In this document: positions 1-9,424 of the stretch, piece after piece
How positions within the stretch are numbered: the stretch's first letter is position 1
Layout of the letters: every line of letters starts with the position of its first letter
Origin: Bacteroidales bacterium
GTDB lineage: Bacteria; Bacteroidota; Bacteroidia; Bacteroidales; UBA1402
Reading direction: 5' to 3'
Assembly: GCA_021373135.1 (NCBI GenBank)
Contig: JAJFTH010000002.1
Location: 62,001 to 126,000 of the forward strand
Length of the DNA stretch: 64,000 nt
Notes under the pieces: generated by a model
What the model was told of the DNA's origin: nothing
What the model saw: the letters and a program-made list of their open reading frames with translations, nothing else
Databases searched by the model: none
Made by a program: the position numbers and the translations under genes

Positions 1-51
1 GGTGGAGGATTCGGCGCGGGAGATTATTTGTTTTAATTGGGTGATGAGCAT
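1..51 (-). CDS. Start of an unidentified gene, possibly AlbA/Schlafen-type
   Basis: A reading frame begins with ATG at 51 and is still open at the window edge after 17 codons (MLITQLKQIISRAESST). The pattern I(S/I)RxES(x)T followed by an expected LEFK is how AlbA_2/Schlafen-like putative DNA-binding/ATPase proteins commonly start, but only the first 17 residues are available, so this is a guess. It lies on the same strand as cas3, 55 bp beyond the cas3 stop codon. It does not look like the start of Cas4, Cas1 or Cas2. Confidence 0.3.
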   Translation of the reverse strand, partial: MLITQLKQIISRAESST

Positions 52-106
52 AATTTTGCAAAATATTTAATACATGATATCCAATATTACATTCAAATAG
101 TATCTT

Positions 107-2782
107 TCATAGAAAAATACCCGCTTCAATTTTCTTTGAATCAAATCCATATTCCGGGGAATAACATTGTTTCCAGTTCAGTAAATAGTTAAACCCGTAT
201 TTGCTTTTATAGGGATCAAGCATCCCTGATATTGCATCAAGTTGTTTTTTATAAACAGAAATGCAAAACTGCGACATGATACTCCCCAATTTCTTCATTT
301 CAATCTGTTTTATGACATAATCTTCAGATTCACAACGAATAGATCGCTGATAAACATCGAACACTTTACTACCTAAAACAAACTCTTCATCATCGGATAG
401 CATCTCCATTCGTTTCAAATCGGAGTGGTTTTCAAAATATTTAAGCGGAATCGATACTGGAATAAATAATTGCTGACTGTCATTATTTTCAATTAACTCA
501 AACTCACTATGTAGTTTTGAAAAATTAAAATCTTTGAAGTATTGATAGTATTGCCAACTTGCGTAAAAGTTACTTTTCATTTTCTTCCGTTTCTCTTCAA
601 AGACCTTTTCGTACAAGGCATGGAATTGCTTTTTCACCAATATATCTTTATAATCATCGAAAATATCCTTGTCTGTTTGTTGAATTTTATAACGAGTGTC
701 TGAGCCATAAATCGTACTGGTTTTATCACAATCAAATAAATAAACCGTGCAATTTTCTTTTGAAGCATTTCTATTTATACGTCCAGCTAATTGCTCATCG
801 CTATCAATTAATGAGCGGTCTTTAAATCCCAAATCCATATCAATATCGGCACCGGCTTCTACAACTTGGGTTGATACAACAATGACCTTTGAAAATTTCG
901 AGGCTTTGATTGATCCGATTATTTCTTTTCGTCTAAATTCTAATATATCGCCTGAAAGGAGAAGCGCCTCATATTCACTATATTTTTCATCTTGTGTTAT
1001 AATACTGAAAAAGGATGATGCTGTCTTTTTGGTAATAAACTCTATCAGAACTTTTACATGACCATTTGAGTTTAAAGCATATTGTTCTGCTTTCTCAAAC
1101 AGAAAGGCAGATAATTCAAAAAGGTATGCTTCTTTCTCACTATTATCCGGCCTCTTTCGATTCATCAACGAGAAATCAAAAGAAACCCGTCCTGAAAAAT
1201 TTGGATTCGTAAAATAACTTTCTCTGTTAGAAATCAACGAAACAAAAGTTCCTTTTAGCTGATCATGCAAAGCATCAATTTTGGGCAGTGTGGCTGACAT
1301 AATAAGAAAACGAATATTAAAGAGTCGGGCATAGTTTGCTATGAAATAAACAATTTTATCCCAATGTTCAGGATTGTAAGTCTGAATTTCATCAATTATC
1401 ACAATTGAATTACACATGCGATGTAATAAGTAATTACTTTCTTTCTCGTTTCCTTTCAAGACGTCGAAAAAACGAATGTGAGACATAAGAGCAATTGGAT
1501 AATTGACAAAAAGATTATCAACAAACAGCCGCTTCTTATTTCCATAAGAGCCATCGCCACTTTCGTGAAATCCCGCTTTCGAATGAAGTTGAATGATAAA
1601 ATCGTTATTGACATCCAAGGCCTCTTTAATCGAATTGAATGTTTGAGTAATTAAAGTAGTAAATGGGAAAACGTAAAATATTTTGTTTAATGAAGGATCG
1701 ACACTCAATAGTTCTGTTGAGAAAGCTAATGACAGATTTGTTTTTCCTGCCCCTGTCGGTGCTTCAATATAGAAACAATGCTTATTAGTATTATTTCTAA
1801 GATTAAAGACCATTTCAGCAGTGAGCTTTTGCCTAAGGATATTCAAATTTTGGTTGTTCCTTTCAATTAGTTGCTCAAACGGATATAAATGGTAATGCTC
1901 CAGTTTTGAATACAAATCCTTATTGTAAGGCTTAACGGATCTAAACTTTTCTATTAGTCTTTCTTTTTCATCAGGAGTTAAAACACCAAACTCGTCAATT
2001 TTAATTTTCGACATAAACTCATTGGTCGCATAAAAATCGGAAGCAGTCAAAAGAGAATAAAGGAGTTTTGTTGTAGAGAATAAAGGAAAATATACTTCTG
2101 TCTTACCACACAAATCATTAAAACTATTCAAAATATCTTGGGCTCCGACAAAAAAGCTTTTACAAAAAAGCTCATCTAATTGAATACAATATATTTTTAA
2201 AAATGAAAAACAATCATCAACTTGCTTCTCATCAAAATTCAACGACAAATCAATTGTAGGATTGTGATGTTTTATAATTGCACTTGAAAAAAGCAATACT
2301 AAAAAATAAAGCGAAAGCTGCTCTTCCTCATTTAATTTTTTGTTTTCGTATATCTGCTTAAAAAAGAGATTTGAGTAAATATAAGCTCCCAAAAACGAAT
2401 GATTCGACTGAATAGAAAGATTCTTATTTTGCAAAAACGATTCATTTTCCATTTTCAGAATCTGAAAATTTGGATTAATTTTACCCAAATCATGATAAAG
2501 AATTGCACCAAGAAAAGCCTCTTTATAAAGATTCATCCATTCAACTTGATTTTCGATTTGCAATGTTTGAATCAAATTATCTATATGGCAATCCACTACA
2601 TTTTCAACGCCATGTGCATTGCTCAATTTTATGCAATAGTCCAAGACTAATTTCGAATGTTCAAAAAGAGATTCTTTTTGTTTTTTATCCTTTGACAAAT
2701 GGGCAAAATAGTCTTTTTGTAACTTTGTGAAAATCCCAAGTAAGTTATTCGAACTATCTTCAAAACATCTGGATAATTTCAT
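107..2782 (-). CDS. cas3: CRISPR-associated nuclease/helicase Cas3 (HD-fused)
   Basis: Cas3 is the nuclease-helicase recruited by Cascade to degrade invader DNA in type I CRISPR systems. Counting from an upstream ATG at 2824, the N-terminal HD nuclease motif is at residues 111-112 (LYHDLGK). It is followed by an SF2 helicase with Walker A (APTGAGKTN), a DEIQ box (IVIIDEIQ), motif III (MSATLP) and motifs V/VI (VVEAGADIDMD, QLAGRINR). The length of about 890-905 aa is normal for a one-chain HD-helicase Cas3. I chose ATG 2782 because it overlaps cas5 by only 23 bp; ATG 2824 would add 14 residues and a 65-bp overlap. It is the last cas gene of the operon. Confidence 0.93.
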   Translation of the reverse strand: MKLSRCFEDSSNNLLGIFTKLQKDYFAHLSKDKKQKESLFEHSKLVLDYCIKLSNAHGVENVVDCHIDNLIQTLQIENQVEWMNLYKEAFLGAILYHDLGKINPNFQILKMENESFLQNKNLSIQSNHSFLGAYIYSNLFFKQIYENKKLNEEEQLSLYFLVLLFSSAIIKHHNPTIDLSLNFDEKQVDDCFSFLKIYCIQLDELFCKSFFVGAQDILNSFNDLCGKTEVYFPLFSTTKLLYSLLTASDFYATNEFMSKIKIDEFGVLTPDEKERLIEKFRSVKPYNKDLYSKLEHYHLYPFEQLIERNNQNLNILRQKLTAEMVFNLRNNTNKHCFYIEAPTGAGKTNLSLAFSTELLSVDPSLNKIFYVFPFTTLITQTFNSIKEALDVNNDFIIQLHSKAGFHESGDGSYGNKKRLFVDNLFVNYPIALMSHIRFFDVLKGNEKESNYLLHRMCNSIVIIDEIQTYNPEHWDKIVYFIANYARLFNIRFLIMSATLPKIDALHDQLKGTFVSLISNRESYFTNPNFSGRVSFDFSLMNRKRPDNSEKEAYLFELSAFLFEKAEQYALNSNGHVKVLIEFITKKTASSFFSIITQDEKYSEYEALLLSGDILEFRRKEIIGSIKASKFSKVIVVSTQVVEAGADIDMDLGFKDRSLIDSDEQLAGRINRNASKENCTVYLFDCDKTSTIYGSDTRYKIQQTDKDIFDDYKDILVKKQFHALYEKVFEEKRKKMKSNFYASWQYYQYFKDFNFSKLHSEFELIENNDSQQLFIPVSIPLKYFENHSDLKRMEMLSDDEEFVLGSKVFDVYQRSIRCESEDYVIKQIEMKKLGSIMSQFCISVYKKQLDAISGMLDPYKSKYGFNYLLNWKQCYSPEYGFDSKKIEAGIFL

Positions 2783-3554
2783 TGCTTGAGAGCTTATATA
2801 ATGAAACAGATTCAGGTAAAGCATAATCTTGCTTTAACTCCCAATTTGTAAAAGCAAAATCCATGTATTTGTATTGAAATAAAGGAGCTTCCATATATTC
2901 CAAAGGCAAACGCTCAAAATACATAAAATTACTTTTTGTTAAAGAGAGTACACCTGGTTTAAAAAAAGTTTTTACCTTCTCATCTTTTATCGGTTCTTCC
3001 TTAATAAAAAGGCTATCTATATGAAAACTTCCTTTTGGAGAATAGATTTCATACCCATACTCTGTAAAATTATCCCACCAAAGCGAAAATTCATTTTTAC
3101 CAAGATAGGGTAGATATTCCGCTTTATAATTCTTGAGATAGTTATAAAGCTTAATCTCCAGCTCTTTTTCCAAATCAAGCTCAACCCAGCACTTGAAAGC
3201 AGGAGCAACCAAAACCTGTTCCGTCACCATCAGGTTGCCTCCTTCTTCTTCACTTGCTAACCCGGTCGTATTATTGTATTTGATGATGGTTTTTACAAAG
3301 TTTCCGTTCTCATGGTAAATTTTACCATCCTCATCCAATGGAGCAATCGAGACTGGTATTGATTTTAAGTTTTTATAGTATTCTGGCATTTCGCCATGCT
3401 TCTGAAAACCTTTTTCTCCAATAATAGCACCCAATATCCCTAAAAACGCAGGTTTATGCAGCATATTAAAGGTTATATAAATCGGATCATTGGTGTCTGG
3501 TTTTTTTAGGAAGCCAAAATCCGATTTTAAATTGATGGATATTACCGTCTTCAT
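2760..3554 (-). CDS. cas5: CRISPR-associated protein Cas5 (type I-B)
   Basis: Cas5 caps the 5' handle of the crRNA in Cascade. The N-terminus (MKTVISINLKSDFGFLKKPD) and the following F-N-M-L-H-K-P...LGILGAIIGEKG segment are characteristic of type I-B Cas5, a RAMP-fold protein with a glycine-rich turn. The frame is open 18 codons upstream, to ATG 3608. The internal ATG at 3554 fits the family start better and leaves a 55-bp gap after cas7. About 264 aa. The 3' end overlaps the start of cas3. Confidence 0.88.
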   Translation of the reverse strand: MKTVISINLKSDFGFLKKPDTNDPIYITFNMLHKPAFLGILGAIIGEKGFQKHGEMPEYYKNLKSIPVSIAPLDEDGKIYHENGNFVKTIIKYNNTTGLASEEEGGNLMVTEQVLVAPAFKCWVELDLEKELEIKLYNYLKNYKAEYLPYLGKNEFSLWWDNFTEYGYEIYSPKGSFHIDSLFIKEEPIKDEKVKTFFKPGVLSLTKSNFMYFERLPLEYMEAPLFQYKYMDFAFTNWELKQDYALPESVSLYKLSSNEIIQMF

Positions 3555-3609
3555 TTTTTTAGTTCTAAACAGGTCAGGCTTATACATCCTGACCCGCTGG
3601 TACAACAAA

Positions 3610-4542
3610 TTAAATATCTTTGATCACAGAAACTTTCGGCTCGTTAATAATTACAACTGAAGCTTGGTTGCTATAAATTTCTACAGATTCTATATCGACG
3701 CTGTTTTTTTCAACAATTGCTTTTAATTCGCTTAAATCAATTTGAATTTTACCATTCAATTTTTCTTTACTAACTTTTATCAATTGGGTAAAATTGGGTA
3801 GAACAACTTTTGATCCTTCTTTTAGTGTAAGCCAAATCAATAATTCATTTTCACACCCTGCTTTGGCTGCCGAATCATAGTAAGTTACTCCTTTTTGAAG
3901 AGCTTCTTTTAATTTTGATATATCATCTATAGAAAGAGATTGAGCACCTGCGCCAGCAAGCGAGACAATCTCTTCCAAATTTTTAGGGTTAACCGAAAAA
4001 TGATGCAAATAATGCCCTTCATGTAAGCGAGTTTGACGACCTAAGGTGGTGGCAGTATTGTCTTCGCTCGCTTCATTTGGGTTACGAAATGGAGACATTA
4101 TCTGTTCCGAATAGAAATTATTTTCGTGCCAAAGATTTACACCATGAGTAATTTGAACAGGGCCATGCACAGAAATGGCCACATTATTGTTTTTGGCTTT
4201 ACGGGCGAATGTTGCTCCAAAAAGGCGGATATCTAGACAACTTAACAAGTCTTTTGCTACAAGTATTCTTTCTTTTGCATCTTTATTTTCCGGAAACATT
4301 GCAGCATATGCATCATCTAAGCTGTATGGAATAAACTCCTTATTAAACCGCTTAAAATAGAATATCTTATCCGAAAGATAGTTTTCTTTAAGATAGTTCT
4401 TCACTGCATATTTCAACGCTTTATCGGTAGCATATACTACGCCATTTGGTAATGTACGAGGTTGACCGGAAAAATCGGCATTGTAATTGGCATTAGAGGC
4501 CTTAATCATCGCCGCACCAAAAATTCTTTTTGAGTAAGTCAT
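3610..4542 (-). CDS. cas7: CRISPR-associated protein Cas7 (Csh2-type, I-B backbone)
   Basis: This is the Cascade backbone subunit that polymerises along the crRNA spacer. The 310-aa protein has the Cas7/Csh2 signature: an early N-A-N-Y-N-xD-F-S-G-Q-P-R region, the segment DIRLFGATFA, and the well conserved SVHGPVQITHGVN, followed by T-T-L-G-R near a Cas7 loop. It starts two bases after the cas8 stop codon, implying co-translation. It should be the most abundant Cascade subunit. No frameshift or missing segment is apparent. Confidence 0.9.
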   Translation of the reverse strand: MTYSKRIFGAAMIKASNANYNADFSGQPRTLPNGVVYATDKALKYAVKNYLKENYLSDKIFYFKRFNKEFIPYSLDDAYAAMFPENKDAKERILVAKDLLSCLDIRLFGATFARKAKNNNVAISVHGPVQITHGVNLWHENNFYSEQIMSPFRNPNEASEDNTATTLGRQTRLHEGHYLHHFSVNPKNLEEIVSLAGAGAQSLSIDDISKLKEALQKGVTYYDSAAKAGCENELLIWLTLKEGSKVVLPNFTQLIKVSKEKLNGKIQIDLSELKAIVEKNSVDIESVEIYSNQASVVIINEPKVSVIKDI

Positions 4543-4544
4543 TT

Positions 4545-6419
4545 TTATTCAGGTTTTAAATTATTATTATCTTTTTCTTTTTTAAAAATCGAATCAGAAA
4601 AATATCCTGCCAATATTATTGGCAAATGTTCTTTCATGTTTGTATTTGTAGGAATAAATCCCATTACTTCGCTAAATAGTTTATCAAACTCATATTTATT
4701 GGGATACAAAACAAACTTGTGCTTGTACATATTAAATGTATTGGCAATAGCTTGTTTAAACAACGTTGGTTCTGCCTTTTGAAGAAATGGTTCCAATAAC
4801 GCATGCGAACGGTTTGCAGACTCACTTTGTACCAGAAGTTTCCAAATCACTTGCCCTGCTGCAAAAGCAAATTCGTCATCATTTTCGATGTGAAGCGATT
4901 CGGATTGGGCAATACTCCGAAGTTTTGTTTGTAATTCAACTGTTTTATTTGCCATATTGTTTATTTTAAATTGGTTATCAAAAAGAGGTTGCAAACCGAA
5001 CCAGATACTTAATTTTTTTCTTATCTGTGCTGTTTTTTTTAGCTCATCATCATGCCGTAGATCATCTATAATAGAATCAGTGAGCATTTCATCTATCATT
5101 GTCATTGTTATCTCTTGCTGCATTGACTTATAAATAAAGTCATACCAAACACGACGATATTTGTATAGAAGATTGTAAATAGCATCGGTTAATCCATAAT
5201 CTGGTTTTATCTCTAAATCGTCAAAATATTTTATCCAGAGAGAGCCGGCCTTGGTTTCTTGAACTAATTGACGGTTAAAAATGTAATTGACGATATTGAA
5301 CTGAAAGTCAAAAACATTATTCTTTGAGCTTTGAAAATAAACAGAGGGTTCTGCTCCGAATAGCTCCTTAATCTCAAAATCCTCAGAGTTCTTATTTTTT
5401 AAAGTATATATAAAAACTGGAACAAAATCCAAATCGATTATTTGTCCTTTTTGTACAAACAGGAGATAAAAGTTTTGAAGGTTAGTGTTTCTTTTAGTCA
5501 GCAGAGACCGAATAATCTCCGAATAACTGGCTTTGCCTTCATTGTTAAAGAGCTTTACGACATCGGAATTTACATTTGCCTCATCCTTACTAACAAATAT
5601 AGGTAATGGGTTCGGCAGCTGTTTATTTTGCAGGAGTTGATAAAATTTCCAAATCAACTGTGCTTCCTCCCCATGAACGCGAAAGTTGTATTTAAAGCAT
5701 GCCGATTGATGCTGCAAAAACCGTTTTTTATCATTAAAGGTACTTAAACAGTCGCTAATTCCGTATAAAATATGATCATAGGTGGTATTAAAATCGGCTT
5801 TATTAAAAACATTCAATCCTTGATATTTCTGATAAGGCATTTTGAAATCTTCTATGGTTGGCTCTTTTAAGAAAAATACAATAACAAAGGTGTCCTTCAA
5901 TTCATCGTATCCTACTTTTTCCAACAGTGACCAAAAGTGTGAAGATAAATAGATTTTCATTGCCTCAAACCAAACACGAAACGGTCCATCTTCCACAAAA
6001 TCCTCAGCTTTTTTGAAATATTGGTTTGTCAATTCTGCTAAAATTCCCGATTTCCCAATATCAGACAAATTCTTGTCAATGATTTTTTTAGTAAAACCAA
6101 GTGCAAAAGGAGAACAGGTGACATTAAATATTTTCTTGTTCGGATTGAATATTTTTGCTGGAGACACAGGCTTAGAAGCTCGCATTACTAAGCGGCATTT
6201 TTCAAAAAAGGGTGTTATCTCAGATTTCTTTGTAAAAAGCCCAATATCTTCCTTAAAGATACGACCTTCCTCATCCGAATTTCTAAGCTCATATTTTCCA
6301 TCGTTTAGTCCAATGTCAAGAGCAACATAAAGACCTTCTTTGAGTTTACCTCCTTCTTCAAACAAGTCAGGTGTTTCCTCTTCCAGCGTTTCTACAAATT
6401 GACAAATTTCTTTAATCAT
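4545..6419 (-). CDS. cas8b: CRISPR-associated protein Cas8b (Csh1/TM1802-like large subunit)
   Basis: This 624-aa protein sits where the type I-B large subunit is expected, between cas6 and cas7. Its N-terminus (MIKEICQFVETLEEE) and overall size resemble the TM1802/Csh1 family, which recognises the PAM and helps recruit Cas3. The family is poorly conserved and I see no cysteine zinc cluster or other catalytic motif, so the assignment rests mainly on position and length. It starts two bases after the cas6 stop codon. Confidence 0.8.
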   Translation of the reverse strand: MIKEICQFVETLEEETPDLFEEGGKLKEGLYVALDIGLNDGKYELRNSDEEGRIFKEDIGLFTKKSEITPFFEKCRLVMRASKPVSPAKIFNPNKKIFNVTCSPFALGFTKKIIDKNLSDIGKSGILAELTNQYFKKAEDFVEDGPFRVWFEAMKIYLSSHFWSLLEKVGYDELKDTFVIVFFLKEPTIEDFKMPYQKYQGLNVFNKADFNTTYDHILYGISDCLSTFNDKKRFLQHQSACFKYNFRVHGEEAQLIWKFYQLLQNKQLPNPLPIFVSKDEANVNSDVVKLFNNEGKASYSEIIRSLLTKRNTNLQNFYLLFVQKGQIIDLDFVPVFIYTLKNKNSEDFEIKELFGAEPSVYFQSSKNNVFDFQFNIVNYIFNRQLVQETKAGSLWIKYFDDLEIKPDYGLTDAIYNLLYKYRRVWYDFIYKSMQQEITMTMIDEMLTDSIIDDLRHDDELKKTAQIRKKLSIWFGLQPLFDNQFKINNMANKTVELQTKLRSIAQSESLHIENDDEFAFAAGQVIWKLLVQSESANRSHALLEPFLQKAEPTLFKQAIANTFNMYKHKFVLYPNKYEFDKLFSEVMGFIPTNTNMKEHLPIILAGYFSDSIFKKEKDNNNLKPE

Positions 6420-6421
6420 TT

Positions 6422-7201
6422 CTATTTTGTTTTAATAATGTTTTCCACCATCCCAAACCCCATACTCCCTTTTTCACCCACACCCGTTTCGTACAACATC
6501 TTCATCAACTCCTCTGGAAGTCGAATACTAAATCGTCCCATGTACCCAACGATATACGTTTCCTGCGGTGTTCCCGCTTTTATCGTAATCTTCTTCCGTT
6601 TTACCGGCCCCAACAAGTTAAAGTCTGGCTCCAAGGTGCCCTCAAACGGTTTGCCATAATAAGCAAGATATTTGGCGCGTAAAGTGTCGGCAAGTAATTT
6701 GGCCGTATCAAAAGCTTCCGGACTAAGATAAGTGGGCTTCCCATTTTCCAGATGTCCGGAAATAGCCATCGGGGAAAGCGTCTGAAAGGTCATGATTGGC
6801 TCAAATTCAGGAGGGGCAACAAGCTCAATGTTTTGCACGCTGCATTGCACTTGGCTGTGGCGGTCACCCAAAACGAAAGATTGAGAGGCAAAAACGCCTT
6901 TGATAAATTCTTCGGTGGCGCGTTCGGGTAGAAAGGATAGGTAGAGCGTGGCTTGGTCGGACAGTAAAACCAAGCGGTCGCCTTCCATGCGAAGTTTGGG
7001 TATTTGCAGATGAGAAAACGTAAACATCCGGAATTGCTTTTGATTGTTGACATAGCCGTTTTGGTGCAGCCATTCCGAATACGCCGCATCGCCATTGGCC
7101 AGCATGTGGTAAATCCAGCCGGAGAGTTCGTACTGGTAGTTTGCCGGCAACAACTTCCCCAAAGCCCTAAAATCAAAAGAAAGCGTCAATTTAAATCGCA
7201 T
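6422..7201 (-). CDS. cas6: CRISPR repeat endoribonuclease Cas6
   Basis: Cas6 cuts the pre-crRNA within each repeat. The 259-aa protein has the two-RRM layout of the family: an N-terminal beta strand (MRFKLTLSFDF), then H-x-x-L-x-N in the first ferredoxin fold, and the diagnostic C-terminal glycine-rich loop GVGEKGSMGFGMVE (residues about 241-254). Because Cas6 is intact, an active CRISPR array is expected elsewhere in the genome; none is visible here. It is the first of five tightly packed cas genes, 70 bp after the WYL regulator. Confidence 0.9.
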   Translation of the reverse strand: MRFKLTLSFDFRALGKLLPANYQYELSGWIYHMLANGDAAYSEWLHQNGYVNNQKQFRMFTFSHLQIPKLRMEGDRLVLLSDQATLYLSFLPERATEEFIKGVFASQSFVLGDRHSQVQCSVQNIELVAPPEFEPIMTFQTLSPMAISGHLENGKPTYLSPEAFDTAKLLADTLRAKYLAYYGKPFEGTLEPDFNLLGPVKRKKITIKAGTPQETYIVGYMGRFSIRLPEELMKMLYETGVGEKGSMGFGMVENIIKTK

Positions 7202-7270
7202 ATTTTTATATTAAATAAATTATTGACAATAATTTCCCACAAATAAACCCATATCCACTGACAAATTTCG

Positions 7271-8176
7271 TCATAGCCCCATCTTTTTTTGAGCTTCCCG
7301 TAAAAAATTCTTAAACTCTTCCGGGCCAACCACCTTTACTTCTCCCTGGAGTCCAAGCACAAAACGCCCGATACCGTGATAATCTGCTACCGGAATCTTC
7401 AGCAGGTAACGAAGAGTTCCGGAAACGTCCAGGTCACTTAGATATTTTTCTGCCAATGGATATTCTTCCCGCAACAAATTGGCTGCTTTCAGGGATAGTT
7501 CGGCCTCAACTGTAGCCAAAGATTCAAAAGCAGACATTCTGAAGGCATCTGTAAAAGGAACGCGATGAAGCATTTGGTTTTGCCGGTTGGAATTCAACAC
7601 ATAAACTTGTTCGATACGGCTTATTTTAAATTGCTTGCAGGTTTTGTCGAAAAGATCGAGACACCAAACAGCCGAGTATTCGGGAAGGAATTCGAAGGGT
7701 TCGACGATACGGTCGGTGATGGTTTCGCTGTGGGAAGAGCGGTAAGAATGAAGGTTCACTTGCTTATTGGTGCGGATGGCTTCGTCGAGGGTATGAATGA
7801 TTTCTATTTCTGGTTTTCGCGACAAATTGGATAGGGCGCGGAAGTCGTAGAGGGCGTTGAGTTTACGGACCAACTGTTCGCTGACGGAGGTTCCGCCTTT
7901 AACCATTTCGAGTGCCCGGTACAGGATGTAGGCTTCTTCTTCGCTAAAATGAAGCAGGCGATGAAGTTTTTTAGCTTCCTCTGGGCAAAGATTCAAGGAG
8001 TAATGTCCCTGAGTTCTGTCCAAAACAAAACCCGCATTCTCCATGGTGTATAGATCGCGATAGATGGTTCGTTCTGAACACGAAAAGTGTATAGCCAGTT
8101 CGGAAACGGTATAACGAGCACCGCCGGAAAGCAACACCAGCATACGCAGAATGGTTTCGGTTTTTGGTTGATCCAT
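7271..8176 (-). CDS. HTH-WYL domain transcriptional regulator of the cas operon
   Basis: The N-terminal winged HTH (residues about 5-60: ILRMLVLLSGG, YTVSELAIHFSCSERTIYRDL) is followed by a WYL domain that binds a nucleic-acid or nucleotide ligand. WYL regulators often head CRISPR-Cas operons and respond to phage-related signals; that this one controls the cas genes is inferred from position. The frame is open to ATG 8203, but ATG 8176 (MDQPKTETILRML) is the natural family start. Length about 301 aa. A good promoter lies about 100 bp upstream. Confidence 0.85.
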   Translation of the reverse strand: MDQPKTETILRMLVLLSGGARYTVSELAIHFSCSERTIYRDLYTMENAGFVLDRTQGHYSLNLCPEEAKKLHRLLHFSEEEAYILYRALEMVKGGTSVSEQLVRKLNALYDFRALSNLSRKPEIEIIHTLDEAIRTNKQVNLHSYRSSHSETITDRIVEPFEFLPEYSAVWCLDLFDKTCKQFKISRIEQVYVLNSNRQNQMLHRVPFTDAFRMSAFESLATVEAELSLKAANLLREEYPLAEKYLSDLDVSGTLRYLLKIPVADYHGIGRFVLGLQGEVKVVGPEEFKNFLREAQKKMGL

Positions 8177-8276
8177 GGTATTATATTCTTTTAATAAGCG
8201 CAAAAGAAAAAATGATTAGAGAACAAACATTGTTTGAATCATTTCTTTATAAACTTCTAAAATAATATTATGATAC

Positions 8277-8306
8277 CAAATATACCGTTAATTTTTTATG
8301 AAGCAA
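8277..8306 (-). promoter_or_regulatory. Bacteroidota promoter for the WYL-cas operon
   Basis: On the minus strand, TTG (8306-8304) is followed after 19 nt by TATATTTG (8284-8277). This matches the Bacteroidota primary sigma consensus TTG-N17-23-TAnnTTTG. The predicted start lies near 8270, about 95 nt before the regulator's ATG. No promoter of similar quality is seen in the 70 bp before cas6, suggesting one transcript for all six genes. Confidence 0.6.
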
Positions 8307-8416
8307 CTACACCGAAAACATTTTATGAATAAAAACGGACGAACTGTTTGACCACTTCGGATATATTGATTTTCTTTTTAGGTTTGTTTTTAATCTGTAA
8401 TCAGCAGATGATGTAA

Positions 8417-9421
8417 TCAAACCCCGTTCAACTCGAAAGCGTATTTGTAATCAATGAGCTTGTGGTCTTTTTCGTTGGCGGTCCAGGCAGTTTCCCGGTG
8501 ACTCAAATCGATTATTTCTTGCGTGGTCGTTTTTTCAAAGCGGTCTGCAATAAGGTGGAGGACATCAAGTTCTGCCGCTGTAAAAATGGAGGAATTGAAA
8601 GTCCTGTTCGGGTATGAGAGAAACTGCTCCCCAATTCCTCCGTCAGGAAAAGCCGTACTTTGTACGGTAATTTGTTCCTTGGCACAGATGTATTCAAACA
8701 GGCTGTGGTACTTCTCTGGAACCGGTCCCATCGGAATGGCTCTGTAGGAGGTTCCGCTTATGGAGAAGCCCGATTGCTTGAACATTGCAAAGTCGGAATA
8801 GAACAGCAATTTGTTCAATTTTGTCTTCCATGGTTGCATCTTCTCTGCAAAAAAGACAACCATTTCCGTCAGCTTTGACAAATCGGGACGCGTGTAGCCC
8901 GTCTGTTCGTTTGGCCACTCTGAACCCAGCAGATAGTTTTCGACATCGCGATTTGCACGCTCTTGCCGTTTTTCATCGAACAGGATTTCAATTCTGTCGT
9001 AGATTTTTGACCGGTGTTTTTCATCTATGGTGCCACAACGTGCAACCAATTTTTTGAATTCGCCGGGATCGGCGGCCAACTGAATCAACTTGCCATTGGA
9101 GAGATTGGGCACTTCTCCGTTCTCGTACAACCGCCAAACATTTGTTCCAAAGCCCAATATCTCCGACAACCGGGCAGCAGACAAACCGTATTGGATTCTG
9201 ATTTTCACGATTTCATTCGGAAAAGGCAATGCATATTTTGCCCGGTATTGATTGACCAGCTGGTTGTAATTCAGCTGTGTAAAAGCCTCATCTTCGAAAC
9301 TATTCCCAGTATCCGGGCAACGATAAGCATGAAACAGTACCCGAAAGCTTTCCTTACGAAAAGTCATGGACACCCACTCTCTCGTAATTTCAGCTTCTGT
9401 ACCGGTAAATGGACTTTTCAT
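8417..9421 (-). CDS. HTH antitoxin with C-terminal Panacea (DUF4065/SocA-like) domain
   Basis: This 334-aa protein is the likely antitoxin of a two-gene toxin-antitoxin module. Residues about 70-110 form an XRE/MqsA-type HTH (IRIQYGLSAARLSEILGFGTNVWRLYENG). Residues about 185-310 match the Panacea domain (EKMQPWKTKLNKLLFYSDF, then SGTSYRAIPMGPVPEKYHSLF), a domain known from promiscuous antitoxins. The first 65 residues lack the CxxC pairs of MqsA; only one Cys (YRCPDTG) remains, so zinc binding is probably lost. It starts three bases after the toxin stop codon, an unusual toxin-first order shared with MqsRA. Confidence 0.75.
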   Translation of the reverse strand: MKSPFTGTEAEITREWVSMTFRKESFRVLFHAYRCPDTGNSFEDEAFTQLNYNQLVNQYRAKYALPFPNEIVKIRIQYGLSAARLSEILGFGTNVWRLYENGEVPNLSNGKLIQLAADPGEFKKLVARCGTIDEKHRSKIYDRIEILFDEKRQERANRDVENYLLGSEWPNEQTGYTRPDLSKLTEMVVFFAEKMQPWKTKLNKLLFYSDFAMFKQSGFSISGTSYRAIPMGPVPEKYHSLFEYICAKEQITVQSTAFPDGGIGEQFLSYPNRTFNSSIFTAAELDVLHLIADRFEKTTTQEIIDLSHRETAWTANEKDHKLIDYKYAFELNGV

Positions 9422-9424
9422 AGT

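Noticed and set aside
8204..8416. Possible CRISPR array beside the cas operon
   Set aside because: No repeated 28-37-bp unit is present; the stretch only holds the operon promoter.
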